This document shows, in pieces, positions 41,893 to 49,849 of a stretch of DNA of 64,000 nt. The stretch comes from Thiohalomonas sp963783235 (lineage in GTDB: Bacteria > Pseudomonadota > Gammaproteobacteria > Thiohalomonadales > Thiohalomonadaceae). Under the pieces are notes generated by a model, which worked only from the letters and a program-made list of their open reading frames with translations, was not told the origin of the DNA and made no database searches. How positions within the stretch are numbered: position 1 is the first letter of the stretch; each line of letters begins with the position of its first letter. Where the stretch lies: positions 1,302,001 to 1,366,000 of the forward strand of contig CAWAMN010000001.1 in NCBI GenBank assembly GCA_963783235.1. Direction: 5' to 3'. A program made the position numbers and the translations under genes.

Positions 41893-43029
41893 CTAAGGTA
41901 CGGCACGCCGTTGCTTTGTGACGAAGTCCTGCAAACGCACCGGCATTCGCCGCGCTCCCCAACGGCCCGGCCCGCCATCGAACACACCGGCACAAGGGGT
42001 CCCACATCGGCGGCAGTTGCCCTCGTCGGTCAAATTCCAGTCGGTAATCACGTACCAGTCGCGGCCGATGAGGCGCTCTCCGCAGTGATGACAGTAGGTA
42101 CTACCGCCCGCCTCATCATGAACATTGCCGGTGTAGGCATAACGGACGCCATTGGCGATGGCGATCTGCCGGGCACGGTTGAGGGACGCCACCGGGGTAG
42201 GCGGCACATCGCGCATCTTCCAGTCGGGGTGAAACGCCGTGAAGTGCATCGGCACCTCCGCTCCCAGCGCCTTCACCACCCAACGGGTCATGGCATCCAG
42301 CTCTTCCTCGCCGTCGTTATGGCCCGGAATCAACAGTGTGGTGAGTTCCACCCAGACATCGGTCTCCTGGCGCAGGTACACCAGGGTATCGAGCACCGGC
42401 TGCAAATGTCCGCCGGTGAGCCGGTAATAGAAATCTTCAGTGAAGGCTTTCAGGTCGATATTGGCCGCGTCCATACAGGCGTAGAATTCCCTGCGCGGCG
42501 CATCGCTCACGTATCCGGCGGTCACCGCCACCGACCTGATGTCCCGCTCTCGGCAGGCGCGTGCGACATCGATGGCGTACTCGTGAAAGATCACCGGGTC
42601 GTTGTAGGTGTAGGCCACGCTGCGGCAGCCCGACGACTCCGCCGCCCGGGCGATGGTCTCGGGCGAGGCGCGGTCCATTAGTGTGTCCATCTCCCGGGAC
42701 TTGCTGATATCCCAGTTCTGACAATATTTACAGGCCAGGTTACATCCTGCCGTTCCGAACGAGAGGATCGGCGTTCCGGGAAAAAAATGGTTCAGCGGCT
42801 TCTTCTCGACCGGATCCACACAGTAACCGCTGGAGCGACCATAGGTGGTCAAGACGATACGATCGCCCACGTTGGCGCGGACAAAACAGAGTCCCCGCTG
42901 CCCTTCGCGCAGCTTGCAGAAGCGCGGACAGAGATCACACTGAACCCGTCCATCGTCGAGGAGATGCCAGTAGCGCGTCCGGGTCAGTTCGGCGGGATCG
43001 AATAGTTCATTCGTTCGTTTTTCGGTCAT
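41893..43029 (-). CDS. amrS: AmmeMemoRadiSam system radical SAM enzyme
   Basis: 378 residues from the ATG at 43029, with AAAGGAG 7 bases upstream; longer in-frame versions are not supported. Radical SAM cluster motif GTAGCNLACKYCQNWDISKS (CxxxCxxC) near 95. Before it are further cysteines (VQCDLCPRFCKLREGQRGLC, about 29-48) and after it a C-terminal zinc-ribbon-like set (TYCHHCGERLIGRD, GNCRRCGTPCAG, about 315-350). The family is defined by its co-occurrence with Memo and AMMECR1 proteins. Both are encoded divergently next door. Reaction unknown; the symbol follows a name used for the family. Confidence 0.9.
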   Translation of the reverse strand: MTEKRTNELFDPAELTRTRYWHLLDDGRVQCDLCPRFCKLREGQRGLCFVRANVGDRIVLTTYGRSSGYCVDPVEKKPLNHFFPGTPILSFGTAGCNLACKYCQNWDISKSREMDTLMDRASPETIARAAESSGCRSVAYTYNDPVIFHEYAIDVARACRERDIRSVAVTAGYVSDAPRREFYACMDAANIDLKAFTEDFYYRLTGGHLQPVLDTLVYLRQETDVWVELTTLLIPGHNDGEEELDAMTRWVVKALGAEVPMHFTAFHPDWKMRDVPPTPVASLNRARQIAIANGVRYAYTGNVHDEAGGSTYCHHCGERLIGRDWYVITDWNLTDEGNCRRCGTPCAGVFDGGPGRWGARRMPVRLQDFVTKQRRAVP

Positions 43030-43072
43030 TGCGATCTCCTTTTCCATGAACCTTGGGACCACAGAGACGGTC

Positions 43073-43102
43073 GTATTATTCCGTTGCAACGACATGCGGC
43101 AA
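43073..43102 (-). promoter_or_regulatory. Possible promoter of the radical SAM gene
   Basis: Minus strand TTGCCG (43102-43097), 18-base spacer, TAATAC (43078-43073). Placed 44 bases before the start codon. Overlaps a degenerate CACAGAG half-repeat region downstream. Moderate match only. Confidence 0.35.
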
Positions 43103-43122
43103 CCGGTATAGATCAACTTGGT

Positions 43123-43150
43123 TTTACACACCCGGCTTCGGCGTTATTCT
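43123..43150 (+). promoter_or_regulatory. Possible promoter of the Memo-AMMECR1 pair
   Basis: Plus strand TTTACA (43123-43128), 16-base spacer, TATTCT (43145-43150), about 60 bases before the Memo start codon. Together with the opposite box at 43073-43102 it would make back-to-back promoters for the three-gene set. Confidence 0.4.
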
Positions 43151-43212
43151 ACTGCCGCGTAACGACCCTTTGTGTTGCGGCGATTCCGGGCCAGAGTTCG
43201 CAAAGGTTTCCC

Positions 43213-44013
43213 ATGGCATCGATCCGACCACCGGCCGTTGCCGGCATGTTCTATCCCTCGGACCCCACCGAACTGCACGGCATGGTCCTGCAGATGTTGC
43301 GTGAGGTTCCCGAGTCCCGGACTCCGGTCCCCAAGGCGATTATCGCGCCCCATGCCGGTTACATCTATTCCGGGCCGATCGCCGCCAGCGCCTATGCCCG
43401 TTTGGCACCCGCGCGGGACCGGATCACCCGCGTTGTGCTTCTGGGCCCCTCTCACCGCGTTCCCCTGTTCGGACTGGCCACCTCCGGTGCCGACTTTTTC
43501 AAAACGCCACTGGGCGATATTCCCCTCGACCGTGCAAGTATCGATTCGGTGGAGACGCTGCCCCAGGTGCGCCGGCTGGATGCTGCCCATCAGATGGAGC
43601 ACAGCCTGGAGGTCCACCTGCCCTTTTTGCAGGCAGTGCTCGGCTCGTTCAGCCTGGTGCCTCTGGTGGTCGGTGATGCGACTCCCGAGGAGACCGCCGA
43701 GGTGCTCGAGCATCTTTGGGGCGGCACGGAGACCCTCATCGTCATCAGTTCCGACCTGTCACACTTCCACGATTACGCGACCGCCCAAAAGCTGGACGCT
43801 TCGACTTGCGAGGCTATCGAGCAGCTGAATGCTTCGGCGATCGGCCATGAGGATGCCTGCGGCCGCAACCCTCTTCGCGGGCTGCTGGTGGCCGCCAGGC
43901 GCAGGGGGCTCGAGGTGGAAACCCTGGGCCTTTGCAACTCGGCCGATGCCGCGGGTCCGCGTGACAGCGTCGTCGGTTACGGCGCCTGGAGTCTTACCGA
44001 TGTTGAATCCTGA
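43213..44013 (+). CDS. amrB: AmmeMemoRadiSam system protein B (Memo family)
   Basis: 266 residues from the ATG at 43213 (MASIRPPAVAGMFYPSDPTE), the conserved family start. Memo fold, related to extradiol dioxygenases: IIAPHAGYIYSGPIAASAYA near 45, VVLLGPSHRVPLFGLA near 76, the QMEHSLEVHLPFLQAVLG segment near 128 with His and Glu, and VISSDLSHFHDYATAQKLD near 178. These supply possible metal ligands. Human Memo1 has been reported as a copper- or iron-binding redox protein; the bacterial role is open. The stop overlaps the AMMECR1 gene by 14 bases. Confidence 0.9.
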   Translation: MASIRPPAVAGMFYPSDPTELHGMVLQMLREVPESRTPVPKAIIAPHAGYIYSGPIAASAYARLAPARDRITRVVLLGPSHRVPLFGLATSGADFFKTPLGDIPLDRASIDSVETLPQVRRLDAAHQMEHSLEVHLPFLQAVLGSFSLVPLVVGDATPEETAEVLEHLWGGTETLIVISSDLSHFHDYATAQKLDASTCEAIEQLNASAIGHEDACGRNPLRGLLVAARRRGLEVETLGLCNSADAAGPRDSVVGYGAWSLTDVES

Positions 44014-44581
44014 GCAGCGCGAACGACTCCTTGGCGTGGCGGAAGATTCGATCCAGCACGGTTTGACCGATTCCACTCCCTTGCATATCGATTCCGGAGC
44101 ATTCGAACGCCCCCTCTGCGAGCCGGGGGCCTGTTTCGTGACACTGCACCGCAACGATGAATTGCGGGGCTGCATCGGCTCCCTCGAGCCGCGCCGTTCT
44201 TTGGTCGGGGATGTCGCGGAAAACGCCTTCGCCGCCGCCTTTCGCGACCCGCGCTTTCTACCGCTCAGCAGCGAAGAGTGGAATGACCTTGATCTGGAGA
44301 TATCCGTGCTCGGTCCGGCTGAGCCGATGACCTTCAGCTCGGAATCCGATTTGCTGGGGCAGCTGAAACCGGGAAAAGATGGATTGGTACTGGAGGAGCG
44401 AGGACAGCGCTCGACCTTCCTTCCGCTGGTTTGGGAGTCTCTGCCGGATCCCGGACAGTTTTTGCAGCATCTCAAGCTGAAGGCCGGCCTCGCACCCGAC
44501 TATTGGTCCGATACCATTCGTTTCAGTCGCTATGAAACCGAGGCCTTCGGGAGATCGGTGAGAAAAAGCGCCAGTGCCTGA
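44000..44581 (+). CDS. amrA: AmmeMemoRadiSam system protein A (AMMECR1 family)
   Basis: 193 residues from the ATG at 44000, inside the end of the Memo gene (14-base overlap, so translation is probably coupled). AMMECR1 domain hallmarks: LHRNDELRGCIGSLEPRRSL near 53 with the invariant LRGCIG motif and its Cys, AFAAAFRDPRFLPLSSEEW near 76, LEISVLGPAEPM near 98 and FLPLVWESLPDP near 145. Unknown biochemical function; partner of Memo and the divergent radical SAM enzyme. Confidence 0.9.
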   Translation: MLNPEQRERLLGVAEDSIQHGLTDSTPLHIDSGAFERPLCEPGACFVTLHRNDELRGCIGSLEPRRSLVGDVAENAFAAAFRDPRFLPLSSEEWNDLDLEISVLGPAEPMTFSSESDLLGQLKPGKDGLVLEERGQRSTFLPLVWESLPDPGQFLQHLKLKAGLAPDYWSDTIRFSRYETEAFGRSVRKSASA

Positions 44582-44635
44582 CCCGCTGCGTCATTGCAAA
44601 GTCGTCGGTAAACGGAACCGGTAAACCAGGTGCCC

Positions 44636-45451
44636 CTATTCCGACTCGCGTCCCCGGCGACACTCACCGACGGATCCGGGCATACAGATCACCCCTTCAC
44701 CCCAGACCGCATGATCGAGAGTAGCGGCGGTGAGGTCGGCCCCGGTCAGGTCGGCGCCCGTCAAATCGGCGTAGGCCAAGTTCGCCCCGGAGAGGTCGGC
44801 TTCGCTCAGATCGGCTCCCTGCAGGTTGGCCCCGATCAGTTCCGCATCGCTTAGGTTGGCGCCTCTCAGATTCGAGAGACTCAGATCCACATAGGAGAGA
44901 TCGGCAGCTTTCATGTAGGCCGCCCGCAGCACCGAGGCTCGCAGGTCGGCACTGCGCAGTACCGCCCCGGCCAGATCCGCATTCGCCAGATTGCTGCCCG
45001 CCAAACGGCAATCGCGCCAAATCACACCGGGGGCAGGCGGCGCTTCGCACTGGGGTTCGGCCACTCCGGTCTGCTCGGGCATGAGAAAAGGAACGACGAG
45101 GACCACCGCGATGATGATCGACACGGCCAGATAGGCCTTCCAGCCCTTTAACCCGCGAGAGGTTTTCTCGTCCTTGTGCGGCTCACGCAGGTCATCGGCC
45201 CAGCGACGCGCCGCCTCCAGATGCTCCTGTGCTTCAGGGTCTTCCGGATGCCGGCGGGCTTCGCGCATGACCTCGGGGATAAGCTCCGGCACTCCGGTGA
45301 TTTTTTTCCAGCCGATTTGGTCGGTACTGACCTCATCACCCGGTGAGAGCCGTCCCAGCAGGATATAGCGGGACACCAGACCCGAAGGAAACGGTCCGCG
45401 TGTCTCGCCACGGCGGCGTATAAACCATCTTTGCTCTACGTGTTCCTTCAT
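44636..45451 (-). CDS. GYF-domain membrane protein with pentapeptide repeats
   Basis: 271 residues in three parts. N-terminal GYF_2-like domain, residues 6-60 (WFIRRRGETRGPFPSGLVSR onward, IGWKKITGVPEL), which binds proline-rich peptides in known cases. One membrane helix at about 110-127 (AYLAVSIIIAVVLVVPFLMP). Outside the membrane, residues about 150-255 form a pentapeptide-repeat right-handed helix with ADLxx / ANLxx units such as SNLANADLAGAVLRSADLRA, and end with a Cys pair near the C-terminus (VICMPGSVGECRRG). Converges with the AMMECR1 gene. Function unknown; the domain mix is unusual. Confidence 0.85.
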   Translation of the reverse strand: MKEHVEQRWFIRRRGETRGPFPSGLVSRYILLGRLSPGDEVSTDQIGWKKITGVPELIPEVMREARRHPEDPEAQEHLEAARRWADDLREPHKDEKTSRGLKGWKAYLAVSIIIAVVLVVPFLMPEQTGVAEPQCEAPPAPGVIWRDCRLAGSNLANADLAGAVLRSADLRASVLRAAYMKAADLSYVDLSLSNLRGANLSDAELIGANLQGADLSEADLSGANLAYADLTGADLTGADLTAATLDHAVWGEGVICMPGSVGECRRGRESE

Positions 45452-45537
45452 ATTCGCCAGCTTAAGCCGCTATCATGGCCATTGGCATCATAAGCGAAGT
45501 CGATCAGTCCTGTATACGAAGAGCCCGCGGTTGAACG

Positions 45538-46875
45538 ATGCGCATCCAGATTCCCTCCACGGCAACCCGTCCGATTTTGACCGTTGCCAAAACGGAAACC
45601 CTGCCTGGCGGCTTGCGCGTCGGCGAGGTCGTTAACGCGACAGTCTTACGCAGTGGAAACGACAGCGTCACTCTCGATATCGCCGGACGCCAAATAGAGG
45701 CCCGGGCCTCCCTGCCTCTCAGCGAGGGGCAGGTGCTCAAATTGAAGGTGGAAACCGACGGTGGTCGCCTCTTTTTGCGCGTGCTGGAGACTGCACGGGA
45801 TTTGCGCGGCGAGGCACTGCGAGCAGCCCTTCCCAAACAGGCACCGCCAAAAGTCCTTCTCGAGCGACTCGAACAGATCGCTGTCCGGGGGCTCGACCAG
45901 GAACTGACACGGGAGGTCAGGGAGGTGATCGCTCGTCTTCGCCAGAGCCTTCCGGGGCCCAAACAGTTGACGGAGGCCGATGGTCTGCAACAGGCCATCA
46001 GGGATTCAGGGCTTTTTCTGGAAAGCCGACTCGCTATATCCGACAGGAAAGTCGGAAGCGACTTCAAGGGTCAGTTGCTGCGTCTGCTTGCCGCTCTGCG
46101 GCGCCAACAACAGGGACAAGCGACCGACCGAATCGAAAAAGGGGGGGCCGAGACGGCCAGGTCCTCCCGGCGTGACGGACAGAGAAGCCCGCTAGCGCCG
46201 CTACCCGGCACAACTAAAACGCCGCACAGTTCGGGGCCCCCGGGCAGACCGGAGCCAGGAGCATCTCGGGCCTTCGGACAGACAAGACTCTCTCCGCCGA
46301 TACCCGGCCCCGCCAAAATGCCGATAGGCTCAGTTGCCCCCCGCACTCCGGCTCCCACCGCCAACCGGCAGTCCGGGCAGGGCGCGCCAACGAGCCACTC
46401 TCCTCTTTTGACGACGCTGTTCAAGCTGGTGGAGTCCACCGTCGCCCGGCTGCAGACACAGCAACTCACTTCGGGGACCACACCGGAACGTCCCGATGAG
46501 AGCAATTGGCTGCTCGAAATACCGGTCCGCGACCGGGACGTTGTGGAACCATTACGCCTCCGACTACGCCGCGAAACGGAGAGCCAGCGCGGCGAGGGTG
46601 ACTGCTGGTCGGTCGTCTTACGTTTTGCCCCTGGCGACTACGGCGACATCCGTATAGTCGTGACTCTCATCGCAGGTCTTGTTTCCTCCCGGTTCCAGGC
46701 CGAAAAAGCGGAGACCGCGGCGCTGTTTCAAACACACCTCGATCAGTTGCGTGAACGGCTCGCCGAACAGGGGCTCGACGTCGGACAACTGGGCGCCTAT
46801 CAGGGCATTCCCGACGTCGACGAGGATGGACCGCAACTCGGGCTGCTTTCCGGTCTCATCAGGGAAAAAGCCTGA
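45538..46875 (+). CDS. fliK: FliK-type flagellar hook-length control protein
   Basis: 445 residues. N-terminal part has a beta-barrel-like pattern (GLRVGEVVNATVLRSGNDSV), the middle (about 190-295) is rich in Pro, Gly, Arg and Ser and looks disordered, as in hook-length rulers. The C-terminal part, about 320-435, is the Flg_hook domain that touches FlhB: NWLLEIPVRDRDVVEPLRLR, then DYGDIRIVVTLIAGLVSSRF and LDQLRERLAEQGLDVGQLGA. It is followed after 2 bases by a small FlhB-like gene, a known pairing. A second, classical fliK could lie elsewhere in the genome, so the symbol is tentative. Confidence 0.8.
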   Translation: MRIQIPSTATRPILTVAKTETLPGGLRVGEVVNATVLRSGNDSVTLDIAGRQIEARASLPLSEGQVLKLKVETDGGRLFLRVLETARDLRGEALRAALPKQAPPKVLLERLEQIAVRGLDQELTREVREVIARLRQSLPGPKQLTEADGLQQAIRDSGLFLESRLAISDRKVGSDFKGQLLRLLAALRRQQQGQATDRIEKGGAETARSSRRDGQRSPLAPLPGTTKTPHSSGPPGRPEPGASRAFGQTRLSPPIPGPAKMPIGSVAPRTPAPTANRQSGQGAPTSHSPLLTTLFKLVESTVARLQTQQLTSGTTPERPDESNWLLEIPVRDRDVVEPLRLRLRRETESQRGEGDCWSVVLRFAPGDYGDIRIVVTLIAGLVSSRFQAEKAETAALFQTHLDQLRERLAEQGLDVGQLGAYQGIPDVDEDGPQLGLLSGLIREKA

Positions 46876-46877
46876 AC

Positions 46878-47180
46878 ATGAAGAGCAACGGCCCGAATCG
46901 TTCACGAACCGCCATTGCCCTCAAGTATGACGGGGAGAGCGCGCCCAGGGTCACTGCCAAAGGGCGCGACGAGTTGGCGGATACCATCCTGGCATTGGCG
47001 CGCGAGCACGATATCCCCCTTCATGAAGATCGGGAACTGAGCGCACTTCTTTCACAGCTGGATCTGGGCGATGCGGTTCCCCGCGAGCTGTACGTGGCAG
47101 TCGCCGAGGTGATCGCCTTTGCCTATGTGCTGACGGGGAAATTCCCCAACGGGAAAGGGCCGGAGGACTACGAGAATTGA
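46878..47180 (+). CDS. FlhB-like protein, C-terminal domain only
   Basis: 100 residues equal to the cytoplasmic C-terminal half of FlhB after its cleavage site: AIALKYDGESAPRVTAKGRD, then ADTILALAREHDIPLHEDRE and VPRELYVAVAEVIAFAYVLT. It lacks the membrane domain and the NPTH motif, which the full flhB at 61739-62887 has. Such short FlhB homologues (FhlB/FlhX) can substitute in part for FlhBc in some bacteria. Two bases after the FliK gene, so the pair is one unit for export-switch control. Confidence 0.88.
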   Translation: MKSNGPNRSRTAIALKYDGESAPRVTAKGRDELADTILALAREHDIPLHEDRELSALLSQLDLGDAVPRELYVAVAEVIAFAYVLTGKFPNGKGPEDYEN

Positions 47181-47214
47181 ATGTTGGATATTTCCACGGA
47201 CGGGATGGTCACTG

Positions 47215-47625
47215 TCAAGCCGAAAGGCGGTGCATCATGGCGATAAGTTCAGCCTCTCCCCTGGCCAGTCCGCAGACTTCCACCAGGTCTTCCACCGAGG
47301 CCCCCTTTTTAGCCATTTTGATGGCCTGATCATAGCTTCGATCATCACCGCTCCCCGAGTCGATGCGATCCTGACGGACACCGAGTTGTTCCTGACGCGT
47401 GCTCACCTCGCGCATCTGCAGCTCCAGCCGGTTGACACGATCCCCCACGGTGACCGCTGCATTACATAGCGCCCGCAGGTCCTGCTGCATTGTCAGCAAG
47501 GCTTTTTCGCGCCGGGCGTTATCCCGGGCGAGATGGCGAATGGCGAGTGACAGCGCCGCCACTACGAGCACTAAGACCGCGCCCGCAACCAGCAGCCCGT
47601 TAGTCCCCACGCTATCCACGGTCAC
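47215..47625 (-). CDS. DUF2802 family membrane-anchored protein
   Basis: 136 residues: short N-terminus, one membrane helix at about 10-28 (LLVAGAVLVLVVAALSLAI), a coiled-coil cytoplasmic segment with Arg/Glu/Gln heptads (ARREKALLTMQQDLRALCNA, LELQMREVSTRQEQLGVRQD), then a C-terminal winged-helix-like patch (DQAIKMAKKGASVEDLVEVC GLARGEAELIAMMHRL in two stretches). DUF2802 genes regularly stand at the end of the cheW-parP gene group in polar flagellates. Function not known to me. Last gene of the long reverse-strand flagellar block. Confidence 0.85.
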   Translation of the reverse strand: MTVDSVGTNGLLVAGAVLVLVVAALSLAIRHLARDNARREKALLTMQQDLRALCNAAVTVGDRVNRLELQMREVSTRQEQLGVRQDRIDSGSGDDRSYDQAIKMAKKGASVEDLVEVCGLARGEAELIAMMHRLSA

Positions 47626-47628
47626 ACC

Positions 47629-47811
47629 TCACACATAGACATCGATATGTTCATCATCATCGCAGTCGTCCGAATCGTCCCGATTGTCCGGGTCTGAAGC
47701 GTCCCCTTCCTCAGGTTCATGACGCTGCCGCTTCTCCTCCCCGGGTTGGCGGCGCCAGACTCGGTTTCCCGGAGCTATTCGCTCGATATCCGCCATCAAT
47801 CTCTCCGGCAC
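47629..47811 (-). CDS. Small acidic protein between cheW and the DUF2802 gene
   Basis: 60 residues from a GTG at 47811, with GGAG 11 bases upstream overlapping the end of cheW. Basic N-terminal half (NRVWRRQPGEEKRQRH) and an extremely acidic tail (DASDPDNRDDSDDCDDDEHI). Fits exactly between cheW (15-base gap) and DUF2802 (3-base gap), which is why it is listed. No family recognised, and an open frame of this size could be chance. Confidence 0.5.
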   Translation of the reverse strand: MPERLMADIERIAPGNRVWRRQPGEEKRQRHEPEEGDASDPDNRDDSDDCDDDEHIDVYV

Positions 47812-47826
47812 CTGGAACCGATTCTC

Positions 47827-48309
47827 CTACCAGTGCTCCTGACCCTCCACGGTCAGAAGCTTGTCGAGATCGACGAGAATCAGCAGCTCATCGCCCTGTT
47901 TGGACACTCCCTGGATGTATTTGGCGCTCTGGTCATTCCCGACATTGGGGGCGATCTCAATCTGCGATTCGGGGAGATCGACCACTTCGGCGACACCATC
48001 GACCATCATGCCCACGGTCTGATCTTCCCGCTCAATGATGACGATACGCGTTGCGTCGGTTGTTTCTGCCGGCGGCAAACCAAAACGTTTACGGGTATCC
48101 ATAACGGTAACGACATTGCCGCGAAGATTGATAATGCCAAGCACGAAACCCGGAGCCCCCGGCACCGGCGCAAGGTCGGTGTTCTTCAGCACCTCTCGCA
48201 CCTCCATGACGTTGACCCCATATTTCTCATTGTCCAGCAAGAACGTGACCCATTCGGTCACCGGATCGGAGTTGATCTCGTTGTTCGCTGTGTTCTCTCT
48301 AGCTTCCAT
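47827..48309 (-). CDS. cheW: Chemotaxis coupling protein CheW
   Basis: 160 residues, a single CheW domain that links chemoreceptors to CheA. WVTFLLDNEKYGVNVMEVRE near 19, VPGAPGFVLGIINLRGNVVT near 53, RIVIIEREDQTVGMMVDGVA near 87 and a C-terminal GDELLILVDLDKLLT near 140. Slightly shorter tail than E. coli CheW. The gene downstream of parP, as in Pseudomonas and Vibrio polar clusters. 65 bases separate it from parP, with no clear terminator. Confidence 0.93.
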   Translation of the reverse strand: MEARENTANNEINSDPVTEWVTFLLDNEKYGVNVMEVREVLKNTDLAPVPGAPGFVLGIINLRGNVVTVMDTRKRFGLPPAETTDATRIVIIEREDQTVGMMVDGVAEVVDLPESQIEIAPNVGNDQSAKYIQGVSKQGDELLILVDLDKLLTVEGQEHW

Positions 48310-48374
48310 ATCGGATCCTCATCGGTCGGAGAGCAGGCGTCGGAAAGGCGACAGCGCACGCCATCTCCCTACTA

Positions 48375-49055
48375 CTATGCAGAATCGGTGCCAGTATCGT
48401 CGTCGTCCTGGGCATCTTCCAGACCGGTGGCCAACATCTGCCCGAAAGCGGGCGGATCGATGATGGCACACATGTGATCGATTACCGTTCCGGCGAGCCA
48501 TTGGCGTCGGGTGCGACTGGTGCGCCAACGCACCTTGTCCGGCGTCAACGTAATCACATCGGCCACGGTATCGCAGCCCAGCCCCCAACGGCCGTCATCG
48601 ATGAAAACGACCCGCGTCAGGCGCTCGGCCGGGTCCCCTTTCAGGGCAGCCAGGCGCTCCGTCGGGAGTACGAGGTGGGCCGTGTCCACCACCGGAACAC
48701 TACGGTCGCGGTAATCCATCAGGCCCAGGTACCAGGGAGCGTGTCCGGGCATGGGGGTCACCGCTTCCCGGCTCAATTCCTGAACCCCTGACAACTCCAC
48801 CAGCGGGACCGCCAGTGTCAGTCCCCCCACCTTGAACAGCAGGGCCTGGAAGGTCTCTTCACCCCACTCGGGAACGGCTGCCGTCGTACTTGCAGGGGGG
48901 GTTTCGGTCTCGGTTTCGACCGCCGGAGACGCCTCTGGCGTGTTCTCTTCGATCGCGACTTCCGGCTCCGGCTCCCGGAGTAGAGCTTCGAAATAGACGC
49001 TGAGTGCGTCTTTTTCGGCAACCAGGGTCTGTTTTTCGTGTTGTTCGCTATTCAT
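48375..49055 (-). CDS. parP: ParP-like CheW-domain protein for polar chemotaxis arrays
   Basis: 226 residues: a Glu/Pro/Thr-rich N-terminal part to about 65 (PEPEVAIEENTPEASPAVE) and a CheW-like domain from about 68 (FQALLFKVGGLTLAVPLVEL, PWYLGLMDYRDRSVPVVDTA, GCDTVADVITLTPDKVRWRT). It starts in a 4-base overlap with the parA-like gene. In Vibrio and Pseudomonas the protein at this place, ParP, binds CheA and the ParC ATPase and keeps arrays at the cell pole. Name by position and domain plan; the binding is not shown by sequence. Confidence 0.8.
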   Translation of the reverse strand: MNSEQHEKQTLVAEKDALSVYFEALLREPEPEVAIEENTPEASPAVETETETPPASTTAAVPEWGEETFQALLFKVGGLTLAVPLVELSGVQELSREAVTPMPGHAPWYLGLMDYRDRSVPVVDTAHLVLPTERLAALKGDPAERLTRVVFIDDGRWGLGCDTVADVITLTPDKVRWRTSRTRRQWLAGTVIDHMCAIIDPPAFGQMLATGLEDAQDDDDTGTDSA

Positions 49056-49849
49056 GACTGGACCGCGGCCGTTCGATTATTGCCCTCGCCTGCCAGCAGC
49101 GTATCGAGCAGAGCCGAATAGGCGATGACCCCTCGGGCCTGGGGGTTCATGTACGACAGGGGCATACCCTGGCGACTCGCTTCCCGAAAAAGGGTATCGA
49201 CCGGAATCACCGACTTCCACAGCCGCTCGGGATAACGTTCGCGCAGCGTCTTTACCGTCTCGAGCGAACTGCGTGTCCTGCGATCGAACATGGTCGGCAC
49301 GATCAGATAGTCCAGTGGCCGCTTGCGCGCCTGGGTCACCATGGCCAGGGTTCTCAGCATTTTCTCAAGGCCCTTGAGGGCCAGAAACTCTGTCTGCACC
49401 GGCATCAGCAGGGAGCGGCTGGCGGCGATGGCGTTGATCATCAGCACGCCCAGTACGGGCGGACAATCGATAAAGACATGATCGTAGTCACCCGCGATTT
49501 GCAGCATCGCCCGACCGATAACCAGCCCCATGCCTTCGCGCGCCCCCAGTTGACGGTCCAGTGTGGCCAGTGCCGTCGAGGCCGGCATCAGGTGGAGACT
49601 GGAGAAACGCGTGGGAAGGATCAACGAACGGGCGTCCGGCTTCTGTCCGGCATTTGCGGCAAAGAGACTGTAAACGCTGCGTTCCAGGTTATCGGGGTCA
49701 TGACCGAAGTACGTGGTCAGGGAGCCGTGGGGGTCCAGATCAATCATCAGCACCCGCTGTCCGCGTTGCGCCAGAAGACCCGAGAGCGTTACGGCGCTCG
49801 TGGTCTTTCCAACCCCGCCCTTTTGATTGGCGATGGCCCAGACCTTCAT
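49052..49849 (-). CDS. parC: ParA/Soj-like ATPase (ParC) of the chemotaxis cluster
   Basis: 265 residues. Deviant Walker A motif WAIANQKGGVGKTTSAVTLS at the N-terminus, Walker A' LMIDLDPHGSLTTYFGHD near 34 and DHVFIDCPPVLGVLMINAIA near 118. A MinD/ParA-type dimer ATPase. Chromosome-partition ParA proteins pair with ParB, but here the partners are cheW-domain and motor genes, as for ParC of Vibrio and Pseudomonas, which guides chemotaxis arrays to the pole. Overlaps motD and parP by 4 bases each (ATGA), so the unit is tightly coupled. Symbol follows chemotaxis usage, not topoisomerase IV. Confidence 0.85.
   Translation of the reverse strand: MKVWAIANQKGGVGKTTSAVTLSGLLAQRGQRVLMIDLDPHGSLTTYFGHDPDNLERSVYSLFAANAGQKPDARSLILPTRFSSLHLMPASTALATLDRQLGAREGMGLVIGRAMLQIAGDYDHVFIDCPPVLGVLMINAIAASRSLLMPVQTEFLALKGLEKMLRTLAMVTQARKRPLDYLIVPTMFDRRTRSSLETVKTLRERYPERLWKSVIPVDTLFREASRQGMPLSYMNPQARGVIAYSALLDTLLAGEGNNRTAAVQS

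Noticed and set aside
49052..49849. Chromosome partition ParA or replication origin region
   Set aside because: No parB, gidA or dnaA nearby; the ParA-like gene overlaps motD and parP, so it is the chemotaxis ParC.
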